Origin: Serinus canaria
Taxonomy: Eukaryota > Chordata > Aves > Passeriformes > Fringillidae
Direction: 5' to 3'
NCBI RefSeq assembly: GCF_022539315.1
Contig: NC_066315.1
Location: 101,971,990-102,035,989 of the forward strand
DNA: 64,000 nucleotides
Below are positions 51,385 through 63,725 of this stretch, one piece after another. How positions within the stretch are numbered: position 1 is the stretch's first letter; each line of letters starts with the position of its first letter. The position numbers and the translations under genes are program-made. The notes under the pieces were generated by a model, which was given only the letters and a program-made list of their open reading frames with translations, ran no database searches and was not told the DNA's origin.

Positions 51385-51830
51385 TTACTGGAGAGAAAGC
51401 AAGGTTTTTGTTTCTTCAGTGGATAACTTCTTCCATCTCTGGATGTGGTAGTCAAGGACTCTAGTTTTTGCAGGTTTTGAAGGTTGTCTTCTTTCTAAAC
51501 TAGAATTCAGGTGAAACTCTAGGTTTCTACATGCGAGGTGCTCCCTTCAGCTCTATTTAGCAAGTGAATCTCTTGATTTGAGTAATAAAATCTGCAGGGA
51601 AGAAAACATATCCAACTTTTCTGAAGTCAGAACCATCTATGCTCTTTTTATCTGCCATTAAAACAGTAACATCTTCCATCTCCTCTGGCTTTTGCAAGAC
51701 TTCAGAAATTCTGAGCTCTTGCTCTGTTTGTGCTTTTTGTCCTTCAGGAGCTGATTCATCTCACTATTTAATCTGGAGTTAATATTGCTGGAGTGTTCCT
51801 CCTCCTAACTACAGGGATATTATTTTCCCA
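51385..51830 (-). other. Possible decayed protein-coding remnant (unidentified)
   Basis: On the minus strand, 51760-51557 reads as 67 codons between stops with a balanced, protein-like composition: an acidic, Gln/Glu-rich coiled-coil-like beginning (residues 1-30), then a DKKSIDGSDFRKVGYVFFPA stretch, ending QIKRFTC. A second frame, 51546-51385, stays open for about 53 codons (contains RVLDYHIQRWKKLS). A third frame upstream at about 51830-51762 also reads as helical (SRLNSEMNQLLK). Passing between frames would need frameshifts, and stops separate the pieces, so if it was ever coding it is now a pseudogene. I do not recognise the protein and chance is a real alternative. Confidence 0.15.
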
Positions 51831-54800
51831 TCTTCCATCTGTTTCTCAGTAGATTTTTTCTTACTTCAGGTCAAACTTTATACTCACTTGGGACCAGCTG
51901 GAGCTTTTGCTGTCAGTCCTAAATAAGTACTGTGTTTTGATATGCAAAGTCCCAACTCTCTGTGGGTTTTTCTTTCACTCTAAGAGAAAGTCTACTGAAA
52001 TACATGAGTTCCTGGTGTTTCAAAACCCTGATTCAACTTGTTCTAGATAGTAGGCAGGAAATACAACACCACAAGCTCTGTTCACTTTCTCCTTTTTCAT
52101 TTGTATGATTGGGCCTTAGGTATTATATTTTCAGATTTAGGGCAAAAAGCTCATTGCAAATTGTAACTTTAAAAGGCCTGATACAAAAAAGGCAAAATAT
52201 TTTTTTTTTGTTTTGCTCTTTTTCAGTTTGCTTTGGATGCAAAATAAATCAATAAAGTATCAGCACTAAAATCAAATGGGTAATAAATAAAAAGTACATT
52301 TTTGTTAATGATTCATTTCCCCCACTCTGAGTAAAAAAAGGGCAATGCCCCAAACCTCTTCAGCACATGAGACATTGGGGTTTTCCTTGAATAACAGTCA
52401 GTGAGCCATAAAATTACTAAACTATCACTTTCTGATTGTGAGTAGAAAAAAGCAGAAACTACACTATTTTTGAATCTGTCACAAAATGAGTTAAAGGGTT
52501 AAAATGAGTCAAACAAAAACTAGGCAGCACCCATGGAGATAAAAATCTTTATAGCAAAGCAGGAAAAAATACTTGCATCTTGGCTACCAAAGATCTTGCA
52601 TTTTTCCCCAATGGTAATGCTTTAATTTCTTTTTTGTATCCAGATTTTTTTATTTTGGCTGATTTATTTTGTTTACTTTCTTTTTTAATGATCCTGCAGC
52701 ATACTTCCCAAAACTTATGCAATATACTTGGAGATAAGTAAATTAGAAGTGATGTGGATGTGCTGTTTCCAAAAGAATAAAAGAAAGGCAGTTCATTAGC
52801 ATATAAATATAATTAATGAAAAAATAGAGGCAAGGCTGACACATCTAGAACAGTTAGCTGAAAAATTAGTGGTTTGGGGCTAAAGACAAAAGTGTCCTGA
52901 GTTTATGGAACTGACAGTGACAAACCTGGTGGAAATTATCATTATGCAAAGTGGAAAGAGCAAATAACGAATTAGTAAAAAAAAAAAAAAAATAGATTAT
53001 CTGAAGCAACCATTTCTGGGAATTATACAATACCACAAATTTCACATCACTACAGCCTCACAGTTCCCAAGCTAGAAACAGAACGAGAGGTGCATACTGA
53101 AAATCAGCTAATTTAGAAAATAAATTTTGTACAAAATCCCTGTATAAAAACTATTTAATCCCTGGAGATAATTATTGCTCAGGTCAAAAAGAAGAAATTT
53201 TATCTATGTAGAAAAAAAATGAAATTTGCAGCATAAATATAAAAACCTTGTTGATCTTCATACAATATCTTGATATTATGCTCACTTATATAAGGCTATC
53301 TAAATTTGTGTTCACTTAGTCATTCTTATGAAACACCAAAGGAAAGACCCTTCATAACAAGGTTCAGAACAATCCAGTGAAATCACTCTCCTAAACAGAA
53401 ATATTCTGATGTCTCAACAGTGAGAATGTATAAACTCAATAAAATAATAAAGGTTACTCAGTAATTTTGCAGGTTTTTTGTTTGGATGTCTAACAACAGC
53501 CAGCCACAATTGTTGTTTTTAATCTCTAGGCCAAGCTCATCAAACTGTTGAACTGCCTGTATAGCGCTGGGTTTCTGCTTCTTCTGACTTGCAGGGAGGA
53601 CATTAGCTACTCTCCCTTCCCCCTGCCCTGCCCCCCCAAAAAAGTGACAACTCACAAGTCTGAGAATTTAACAAGGAGAAGAATATTTCTAAATGTTTCT
53701 CTTATATCAGACTGTGTTCTAGGAAATTTTATTGCCCCAGTTTACCAGAGAGTAACACATTTCTTCTTCAAGAAGAAATATTTTTCCAAGGAAATATGAA
53801 AAACTGCTAAGATGTCCAGATTTAGTTTTTAATCTTTATGTTTTTTACAGATTATTCATGGTTTTGATATGGGTAGTAAACCTCACTGTTATTACAGTAC
53901 AACATCACAATTCCTTTGCAGAAGGACATCTGATCTAGCATAAAGGAAAAGTGGCAAAAAAATGAGCTTGAAAATCCTTGAAGTCTTCTAGTTTGGAAAC
54001 CACTCATGGTCCAGAAAGAATGTTTGAAGGAGTTGACAGCCATGGAAATCTTTTAGGAAGAGAAATGGCCTGCACTGGGAAGTCAAACTGTACCATTCTG
54101 TGTCTTTAAGAAGGAGCAAACCAGGAAAGTGAAGGGGAGGCATTAGATATGCAGTATAACTCTGGCAAAATGAAACACTCTGTACAAAGTTTATTCGACA
54201 AATATTCAGATGTGTATTTACAAAATAAACTCTTCATAGCTGAATAAACACTGTACATTTCTACTCTCAACATCACAGATGGCACTTCTCTGGTATTTCT
54301 ATGCTGATACCACTGCAGTTATCTTGCAGCATACAAAGTGTGATATTTGCATTAGCAAGCTACTAAAAGCAGGACCAGCTGAACAATATAGAATGTTTCA
54401 TTAAAGGTTATGCATTGTTTTGCAAGAGATTTTTCTCACCTCTTAAAAGGCTGAGTGTGAAAACAAAAGGCTGTTTGCAAATATTCACAGGCACATAAGG
54501 GACATCTTGAACTCCAGCTGAGACTGAAGCAGTGAGGAGTCATCTCTGGGGAGTTTCAGTAACCAGGAGAGTCGAGCACTGTACTGGTGAATCACAGCTG
54601 GTGCAGCACAGCATGTGCTCAGATGTATTTCTGGTGTTCCCTCATCCAGGTGGGCTATGGAGACAATTCCTTTCCCTCTGCTGTGTCCTTTCTTTGCTGT
54701 GCGAAGAAAGTGGGCAGCCACACAGACACCAGCTGCTGTGGCCATTCCTCTGCCTGAAGCAGAACACAAGTGTGTTGGTGCAGACCCAAAGAAAGGTCTG

Positions 54801-56878
54801 TCCCCTTAGCTAAAGGCAGCTTTTGGACCTAATTCCCTTTTCAAATATTGTATCAAGTGTTTGAGCTTAGTCAGTGGCATGCTGTGTTAAGCAAAAGAGA
54901 ATCATGCGGCACACGCTGCCTTTGGTTTCCTCTGGCAATTTTAGAAAATCCTTCATCCTTAAATAATGGAAACAGGAAGAAAATATAGGGTCCTGCAATT
55001 CTGATTGCAAGGATAGATTCATTATCAGATACATTGAAGTGCTGGAAACAAACCTATTCAGTCTCAAGTGAAATAGCCACAGGCTGAAAAATTCCTGTAA
55101 TCTAAACACTACTTATCTCCATGAATAAATACACTACAGAAGATGAAATGCAAATCTTCAAATGGGTTCTGAATATTCTACTTTTTAACAAATTCTATGT
55201 TACATGGAAATTACTTTGAATGTAACTTCATGAGCTACAATATTTATTTTAAATGATAGCACAAGAATTCACAAATACTCCTTGACCTTTCTAATATGGA
55301 GTAGCGCAGTGATGGGATTGCTCAGACAAAAAAGAGTTTGGTCTTTTCATCAGATTGTTTTCTTCACATGTGGGGGAAGGGAAACCCAGCCTTATGTCTC
55401 AAAGCATCAACAGTTTTCCTGCAAATGTTTGTGCAACTTCAGTGCTTTAAGAGCTGGTGAGTAAGCTAGCCAACAGAACAGAGAAATCCTCAGATCATCA
55501 GTCTGCAAGGAGATTTTTGCCAGCAAACTGTAAAAACACAAGTCACATAAAATTACATATGTATTTACTATCGGTAACTCAGTCTATACAAGATTACTGC
55601 CTTCCCTCAGCTGCTACCTCGAAAGAAAACCATCAAGTGTCAGGCAAGTCAAGCAGATTTTCCTCCTTAACGTACACATACCATGACACAGTACCTGAGA
55701 TTTGTTTTTCTTCCTCTTGACAAAGTCCCAGCTACATCATCCCATTTTCTGAAACAGAAGTCACTCAGGAAACTGCTACTACAGCACAACCTGTAGCTAA
55801 AAGGATTTCATAAGAGGGACTTGATAGAAAATACATAGGTTTTGTTGTTGGTATCAAATCATTCAACACAGTAAAACCAATATACAGCTGAGAAGAAATA
55901 CTAATTGTTGCTAAGTTGCTGAGTAGCTGAGCAATGCAGTGTGGGTGATATTTATTTTCTTGAAAGTTAAAGCATTGTACATGAGGAAAAGTATTTCTAA
56001 CCATACTTATCTGGCAGTCTCTAGATTGGCTGCCAACCTCAGAGAAAAACCTTTAGATTAACTTGACCACTTCTAAGTTTTAGGTCAGAACTAAATAAAA
56101 ATGACAAAAATACCTCAAAAACAAACCAAACCAAAACAACACAAAAACCCCCTCTAAACTATCAATGTTGGATAAAACAGCCAGAGAAGAAAAGAGAGAA
56201 CAGACAGTGTGAATGTGGCATTGTGAACTGGTGATGTACTTTGACATTGAATCAGTTTTGTATTCCCCTCTCCCTGTCCCATCCCAGGAGAGGATGCTAT
56301 ACAACCAATAAAGTCAAGAGGAGCAGAGTTACAAGGCAAGACATCTAGGTGGAGAGAGATTGCATAGAGTGCAATTTGTCAGTCTTGACAAACACATCTG
56401 AAGTGAGATATACCAGATGTTTATGGTATAATAAGCAGCTTAAAGAACATAAAAACAGGAATGAAATTGCTTCTCATGATACCAAACAAAGAGCCATCAC
56501 AAGAAATTAGCAGGTGGAAGGGTCAAAGCAAAGGAAAATCCATTCTCCAAACTGCACAGTGTTAAAGTAGAGAACTCATTGCAATGGAAGATAGCAGACA
56601 ACAAAAACTTGCTCAAAAGGCAGTTAAATTAATAAATCAATTGCCTTGGTCCAAACATTTTTTTGGTCCAGAAATTTCTGCCACAACACTGGGAGAGTAT
56701 GCTCCTATCTGTACCCATGGGTCATTGACTTTACACTATTTTGGGTACCAGTTGATCAGCCTTGCAGGACCCCTTGGGGCCATGCATGTGTCCTGTCTTG
56801 AAAATCTTTGTGTGTACTGAACAATGTGTTTCAGCTATTTCAGACACCAAATTTATCTCCACAGCCTGAGGCTGTGCA
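51831..56878. other. Non-coding DNA, nothing recognised
   Basis: AT-rich sequence with an A run at about 52977-52992, a C7 run near 53631 and an A/C-rich tract at 56100-56155. The part at 54480-54800 is richer in GC and has overlapping frames on both strands (93 and 94 codons) without a recognisable product. Confidence 0.5.
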
Positions 56879-56952
56879 ATCATAGAATCATTGAATGGTT
56901 GGGTGGAAAGGGACCTTAGAGGTCATCCAGTTCCAACCACCTATCATACAGC
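56879..56952 (-). mobile_element. Short CR1 LINE 3' tail
   Basis: The plus strand reads ATCATAGAATCATTGAATGG, then GGGTGGAAAGGGACC, then TCATCCAGTTCCAACCACC. This is the reverse complement of the CR1 3' end. Only about 75 bp can be matched before similarity stops, an extreme 5' truncation or a later deletion. Confidence 0.9.
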
Positions 56953-59900
56953 CAAGCATTTTGTGAAGACCCCTGCACAGGACTGCCCAAAAAAAAGGGC
57001 TGTAAGCTGTTGAGAGCAGGCCAGAAGTTTTGGTGAGCAGAAGATTGGAGGTATGGTGGTCTCCAGAAAGAATGACTTTAGTGTATTTGGCTGTTTGACT
57101 CAAGCAAATACACACTAAGATCTGAAATTTTTCTAAAACAAATTTCCTGGGCCCAGAAGAAGACATGCTCGTGTTACAATTATCCACTTCTTGCTGCAAT
57201 TATTTCCCTCCTCTAAAACGGGTGTCCTAAGAGGGCACTTGTGCTGACAGAACTAACTTCTAATGTAATGTTTTCAAACAAAATATTTCTTTCTTCTGTC
57301 TCATTTTTTTCAGGAAAATAAAGTAATTTTCATTAAAACAAATTTCCAAGAAAATGCAGGCATAGATTGTGGAGCATTTCAGATTAAACATTTCCAAGCA
57401 TGTAAAAGCCATAAGCAGCCAAATATAGTTTTAAACAGGATATTACAAACAATCTGAGTTCTCCTTAATACTATTGGTTTTTTCTTTCAGGTTGGGATAA
57501 ATGAAGGTAGAGGAGATAATTTTTTAAAAAATAAAATTTGCTTGAATTTGGTAGTGTATTTGAAAGTACCCATGAGTGAGAAAACCAGATTTTGAGACTC
57601 CTTTGATCTCAAGTTGTTTTTGTTAAGTCAGGAGAGTTCTTGCTTTGGAGAAGGCTTTAGCGGCTTGCACTTCCAACCCCCTAGTAAGGAATACGGAATT
57701 TTAGTTTAATTTTCCACCGAAACTGAGTATGAGCAAAATGCTAAGCTAAAAATTAGAAGGATTGATTAAAGAATTAGAATTTGCAAACAGCAAATGCTGC
57801 TATGGAGATGGTGACCTCCAGCAGAACATCCAAGCTGACAGCTGGGGATGATAATGTCTTAAACTACTGCAACAAGATTTGCTCATGTGTCAGAGCCCTT
57901 GGAGACACCACATAGCTGGCTAAATGGGAATAAGTCACCCTTCACAGCACTTCAGCACTTAGTTCCACCAGCTGAGGCCCAAAGCTGCAAGCTCTTTCCA
58001 GGCATAAAGCCCTTCCCTGAAGCTGTCAATTCTGGATGTCACATAAACACTCGTGGCTTTAGGTCAGGGATATTTCCTGCAGCCTGGCTGAGGCTGGGGA
58101 TGGCCATGGAGAAGGAAGGACCTGGAATACATTGAAGTGACAGAAGGCATTTGTTGCTCAGTTCTTGCAGCCAGGAGAGCTGGTTTGAAATGCTGGCAGT
58201 TAAAATGCTTTAAGAAAAAACAGGGTGGGGTACTTGCAGCAAAGGTGGGGCTGCTGGTATAGGCAGGAGAAACTGGCTCTACTCCAGCATGCAGGTTTTA
58301 TTCCAGCATGGCATCTTGCTCAGTGAATTTAGGATGTAGGGATATCAGCCTGAGTGACAGCTCAGACACCCCCAACAGCAGAAAAGTAGCTTTGACTGTC
58401 CCACCTACCTTCTCCCTTTCCAGTATGGTTAGAAGTGGGGATCATTTAAAATTTTAGTTTCACTGCAGAATATTACACAGAGATTCTATATCCTTTCATA
58501 CACACTGTGCCCCTCTGGGTTTCCCAAAATATTCTTGGGGCTTTTGGTTCACAAAGAGCTGGAAAATTCCAGGAAAGGAGTTTGTGTTCATCAAGAACAT
58601 TACTAGAAATCAAAAGCTGAGAGTCTGTGCTTTCAAAACAAAATTATTTAGTTTGATATATTAGTTCCTGTTAGTGTTGATACAAAATTTTCAAAGAGAA
58701 TCAAAAAATTTTGTATTAAAAAAATTACTATAATTTCTTTCTTTCTTTTCTACACTGACATCTACATAAAATTAAGCAGAATTAACCTTAAAACAACAGA
58801 GTTACTTTTCCTCAATTGTAAACCATTGATAGAACAGGTTAAAGAAAAGCTTTTTAAATAGCACTTAACATCCTACAAAATACTTTAAATTTAAGACTAC
58901 ACAAGGCTGACAGATTTCATCCACAGTCAGCTGTAATACTGTGTGGTTTAGTCATGTGCCCAAGCTCTAGGAACAAAAGTGACCAAATCATATCTAACAA
59001 ATTATCTTTAGGCATTACAGTAACATTTTATAATTTATTTAATTTTTATAAGCATTGCAGATAATCATGAATTGGGTTAATGAAGCTATATCTTCTTCTC
59101 TTAACACCAACATGATCAAAGCTGAATGACAAAGTTAGGTCTTAGTCCTTTAAACTATCACAAACATGTATATGCATATGTAAATATTATTACTGGGTTT
59201 TAGATTGTGAGAAAAGTGAATCCCAGTACTCAGGATATTAATAGGTAGGTCCTGGAATTTCTTAAACTTAGAATTTCTTTCCCAAACCTAAGTGTTTTAG
59301 ATCTTAATTCCAAAATCTCTAAATAGCATTCAATCAACGGTTTCAACCCTGTGGCATAACAGAAATAGAAAGTGAAGCTGATGAAAGAAGAGACTGGTCC
59401 AATGGAATATTCAATCAAGCAGCAATCAGGCACATTGCTGAGAAGCAATGGTTTTCTTGTCCTTTCCTTTTTAATTCTTTTTTAAAGAAAATCAACGAAA
59501 AACAAGAACAAGTGTCAAAAGAATAATTTTTGCACATATCACAGCAGCAGCAATAAACTACCAGTCCTGGAGTTAATATATTCAGAGCTCTGAAAGAGGT
59601 GAACAAAAATGGCTTATTTTTTATCCAAAATTTGAATTATCTAATCAAAGTTGCTGCTCCAAAGCACTAACAGCAATTTTTTTCTATATTTTTATAATTC
59701 CTCTTATTCATTCAAGCTCATGAGAAAAGAAATTGTTATACCTGCACCTGGCCGATACAGGAACAAAATCCAGTATAGCAGAATGCCTATTTGAGATGAT
59801 AGATTGGATTAACATTGTTTTGAGAAGAAATATTGCACCTCTCCTCTATGTTTTCTGACACTTTGAACATTTTCCTATAGGTAAATTATGTCCCCTGTGT

Positions 59901-62595
59901 AAAAGAGACTCAGATACCAGAGTTTCTTTTGACTTCCAAGGTGTTTCATGTTGCTGGGGATGGTAATCATTGGATAACAGAGAAAAACCCAAATGTGTTG
60001 CAACAATGACAAAATGCATTTTAGTACCAGTATATATGTGTAATATTAAGTGTCTGAGGGAAGAGGAATTAAATATTCATGCAGTTTAAAGGATTTCACA
60101 TTAACATCAATTATCTTGTATGTCCTTGTGGCCAATAAAATGGAGACTTCTATTCACTGTGCAATTCCAGGTACAAATCAAGTATTATGCCAAGTATGTA
60201 TAAGGAACAGAACTATTAATAGTATGAAGAATATAATTATATTAGATGTAGGTTTTCTGTTATTCTTGTCTGGAATAATGTATAAAGTATGCATAATAAA
60301 GAAGCAAATAGGATTCAGAGAAGAATAACTGGGTAGAACTGAAACAACTTTCAGAATATTTTAAATCAGATAAGTCTTTGTTTCCTAATGCATGAAAAAT
60401 AGAACATTCAAAATTTAAAACCAAGGGAAAATAGTTTATCACCCAGCATGGATGCAGCCAAACCAAGGCACTCATTCTACACAAAATCATTTTGTCCTAG
60501 AGATGAAATAGAATCAAAGAGCAATTAAGAATTTTACTTTAGTACAAAGAGTTACTGTAATACCCTGCGAGAAGGAGGTCAGACGACTGTGTCAAGACCT
60601 AATCCTTTCTAATCATCTCCAGCTCAGAAGAGGTCAGAAATAGGTTCAGCCAGCACAGAATAAGAGATTCCACATCTCTCCATAACAGGGCTTGCACATG
60701 TCCCTGATGTGCTATGACGCCAAGTCGGAATGAACACAGTATTTCCTGTGTCACATCACACATTATGGGACCCACTGACATTTTCTTCGGGACTATTTAA
60801 AAACTGCTTGAAATGTTTTACATTTGAAAATGTTGGCCAAGAAGCAAAAGTATTTACTATCAGAATTTCTCTCTTGGAAAATATTTTCTTCTAGGAAAAA
60901 TATGTGCATTATACCAGCTAATAAGATGTGCATGTCGGTGCATTGATATTTTAAAAGAGACTAAAGAATAGTCAAGTATAACTTAAAATGGAAAAAAAAA
61001 AAAACTTAGAATTGAAAAGGGAATGGAAGTGTTTCTGAGTCTTAGCAGCACTCTGCTAGACTGCCTGCTGGCACTCCTGCCCCAAGCACCCATATGATCA
61101 TAAAAAAGGATGTGTTGGCTGCCTACATTCATGTCTGTGTTTTCAGATGGCACCCAGCCTGCTCACATATTGACTGGGAGCTTTGGTATAGGAATGGGTG
61201 CCAGGGTATTTTGAGTTTAGATGGGCAACTTGCATAAATAACATTACCAATGTCATATTATTCACAGAAAGTCCTGTGAATATGCCAAAAAATCATAACA
61301 GCAGTTGAAATTATATTTTGCAGAAAGAATAGTCTGCTTTAGACAGGCAACAGAAGGCAGGATACATTATACTGCAAAGTAGTAATTACATGAGAAGCCT
61401 ACTTTTTCATCACTGGATTCAGTCCTGGAGTTGAACATGCTTAGAGATGGGCAAGCTTTCATTAAAAGGTAAGCATTCACACTGGGAGGCTGATTCACCC
61501 TTTTCAAACAGCAGCATTATCTTCAGGTCCACAGCAGAACCTCTGGTCTTAGCAGGACTGAGGTGTTGGAGGCTTTCATGTCATTGCACAGCTGCAGCCA
61601 GTTACCATGCAACTGCAGGGAAGGGTTTAGCTCCTGCTTCCTTGGATGATCTGCAGAGAAGAATAGAGGAAAAATTAACTACTTGTATGTGCTGTGACAC
61701 AGCTGTTTGTGGAAACTTCCCTTGTATTTTGAGGATGGTTTTGCAGAAACTGAATCAGGTGATCACCCTTATTCTAGTACAGTTCTTGTCAATTCTTTTA
61801 GGAAGATTATTTAAAAAGTGCCATCAAAAGAATGAGATTCCTATGCTACAGACTGTTGGAAAGAAGGTTTAGGAGCAGGAGGAACTGAGGCACAGCCTTT
61901 CACCCAGCAGGTTGAAGAAGGAAGACTGCTGAGTAGAGAGCAGGCAAAAGAAGGAAGATGAATCATTTCAGATCTTCTCACCAAACTAAACATCCACAAT
62001 TATATTAGCAATTGTTTTTTCACGGTCTAGGATTATTTTTTATTTTGTTTCATTGAGAGATTTATAAAAAAATTTTCTATAAAATCATTAAAGCAATCTG
62101 TGCATTGTTGTTGGTTAGCATACTTGTGTATTTGCACTAGGCAACAGCAGTAATCACATATTTATCTGTATCTAATAATTTTTTTTGGTATTTCATATTC
62201 TTTCTGATATTTTGGTTCCCATTTTCTCCTTTGTCTCACCTTCCCTTGGATTAGGTGAGCTGAGCTTGAAATCTTGTGTCTTAGGCTGAGGCAGGAAGAA
62301 ATAAATTTAAAACATTAGTACTATCCAGCTTCTTCTCTGTCCCCCTGGAATAAGCAATTGCTATCCTCTCTCACACATGTTATGTTTGCTTCTTCTTTGT
62401 TGTCTTCTCTGCAGCACACAATTTCCATAGGCTTTCTTAGCTGGACAAGCCACTTATCCATGGCAGTGTTTAAAGTAATGCTGATCCTTACAACTTGTCT
62501 TTATGATCAAGTCTGGTGCACCTGGTACTCATGAACAAGAATTCATTTAGACCTTGAAGTTAGTGCAAGTGGGAGTGGGATCACCCAGTTGTCCA
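56953..62595. other. Non-coding DNA, nothing recognised
   Basis: No gene or transposon is recognised. The longest frame is 141 codons at 61447-61872 (plus); its product has a hydrophobic segment of about 20 residues near position 105 but no known domain, and it has no neighbours that support a gene. Other frames are shorter. Confidence 0.5.
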
Positions 62596-62655
62596 AGAAG
62601 GACAACTTGCCATGATCTTGCACTATACTCCAAGATCATGGCAAGTTGTCCTTCT
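62596..62655. repeat. Perfect 25-bp inverted repeat with 10-base spacer
   Basis: The left arm is 62596-62620 (AGAAGGACAACTTGCCATGA plus TCTTG) and the right arm is 62631-62655, its exact reverse complement, around CACTATACTC (62621-62630). There is not one mismatch in 25 pairs. A second, nested 7-bp inverted repeat (GTTGTCC 62588-62594 and GGACAAC 62600-62606) overlaps the left arm. No transposon ends or target duplication were seen. A short frame (62612-62803) that begins inside it is incidental. Confidence 0.98.
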
Positions 62656-63289
62656 GAGTTTGGTGGTCTTGGGATCATGGTCCATCTATCAACAAAGATT
62701 GATGGGAGCTATTTTTCAGAACTACGGTAGGAGTTTTTGTATGCTGAACTTTGAAGTTGCCAAAATCAGAGTTTGTTGTTTTCACTGTAATTTAGATACC
62801 TAGTCATGTTTAATAAATTTATTTTTTATAAAGTGAGCAGGCCAAATTCAGCCTTTTTTGAGGGAGAAGCATCTATTGATTTAGAAAAGAATAAAAATAG
62901 CTTCTGTTTTTATGATCTTCTAAGAAGTTAGACATGAGCATTAGGACAGAGCTCTGGTCTTTTCTGTGTTGATCCCAAAATGAATTAAAATGGCTTATCT
63001 ACAAACACATAAATATGCTATTTATTTAGCTACAGGCTATGTTCTCCTATTTCGGTGATGGAGGTAGTCATTTTCAGAGAGCATTGCAATTAACATGTTT
63101 GACAACTGATTTGTCTGTCTCCAGATCTCTGTACTGACATGTGATGTCTATCTTAGAGACAGGTTTATTGTAGCATATGATTTATGTATCCTTATTTTGC
63201 ATTTAATTGCTATGACACACCATAATCATAATCAGAAACCAAAACTTTCATCATTCCTAACAACATTTGTACAAACCCCCAAACTCTAA
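62656..63289. other. AT-rich non-coding DNA, nothing recognised
   Basis: No element or gene is recognised between the hairpin and the CpG-richer block that follows. Confidence 0.55.
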
Positions 63290-63725
63290 CACTCGTGCAT
63301 GGGGAACCGTGCAGAATCTCCTAAGCGCAAACCAAATTAACACGACTGCTGAAATTGCTAACTAACACTCTGAATTTTGCATAATAGCTAATGTGCAAGA
63401 TTCTCAGTGCTTTCAGCAACAGACCTGCTGTTTCTAGGAAGGTAGGAGGCACCTCAAAGCTACCTCTGCTGCCAACAGCTCCGTGTCATCAGCAGTGACA
63501 GACTCCCTCAGTCCCGCGGGGCTTTGCTGTCAGACTCAGTTGGGCTCAGGAGCTGGCACTCTGTTACTGCTCTCAGTCTCCAGCTGATTTGCCTTCTGGA
63601 TAGCTAGGACTGTACACCATCGTCCCAATCTCTCTTTTTTTTTTTTTTCTTCCTTTCTTCTTTTTTCTTTTTTTTTCTTACTTGCATAAAGTGGACCAAA
63701 TTAGGCCTGATGTAGGTGGGCGAGC
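63290..63725. promoter_or_regulatory. CpG-enriched block, possible promoter or conserved element
   Basis: Nine CpG dinucleotides lie between 63294 and 63722 (at 63294, 63308, 63326, 63343, 63482, 63515, 63517, 63621 and 63721), in a window where most 400-bp stretches have none to three. The block contains CCCGCGGGG (63513-63520 region), a pyrimidine tract at 63629-63679 and a weak TATA-like GCATAAAG at about 63684. It lacks the density of a true CpG island. The reading is tentative: methylation-protected regulatory DNA, a 5' exon near the window edge, or conserved non-coding sequence. Confidence 0.25.
63629..63679. repeat. Pyrimidine-rich (T/C) tract
   Basis: About 50 bases of almost pure T with scattered C, including a run of about 15 T. 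A simple repeat; its purine complement could form unusual structure, and it could equally be a splice-type polypyrimidine tract. Confidence 0.85.

Noticed and set aside
61447..61872. 141-codon plus-strand frame with a hydrophobic segment
   Set aside because: No known domain and no supporting gene context; a single hydrophobic run is common in chance frames.
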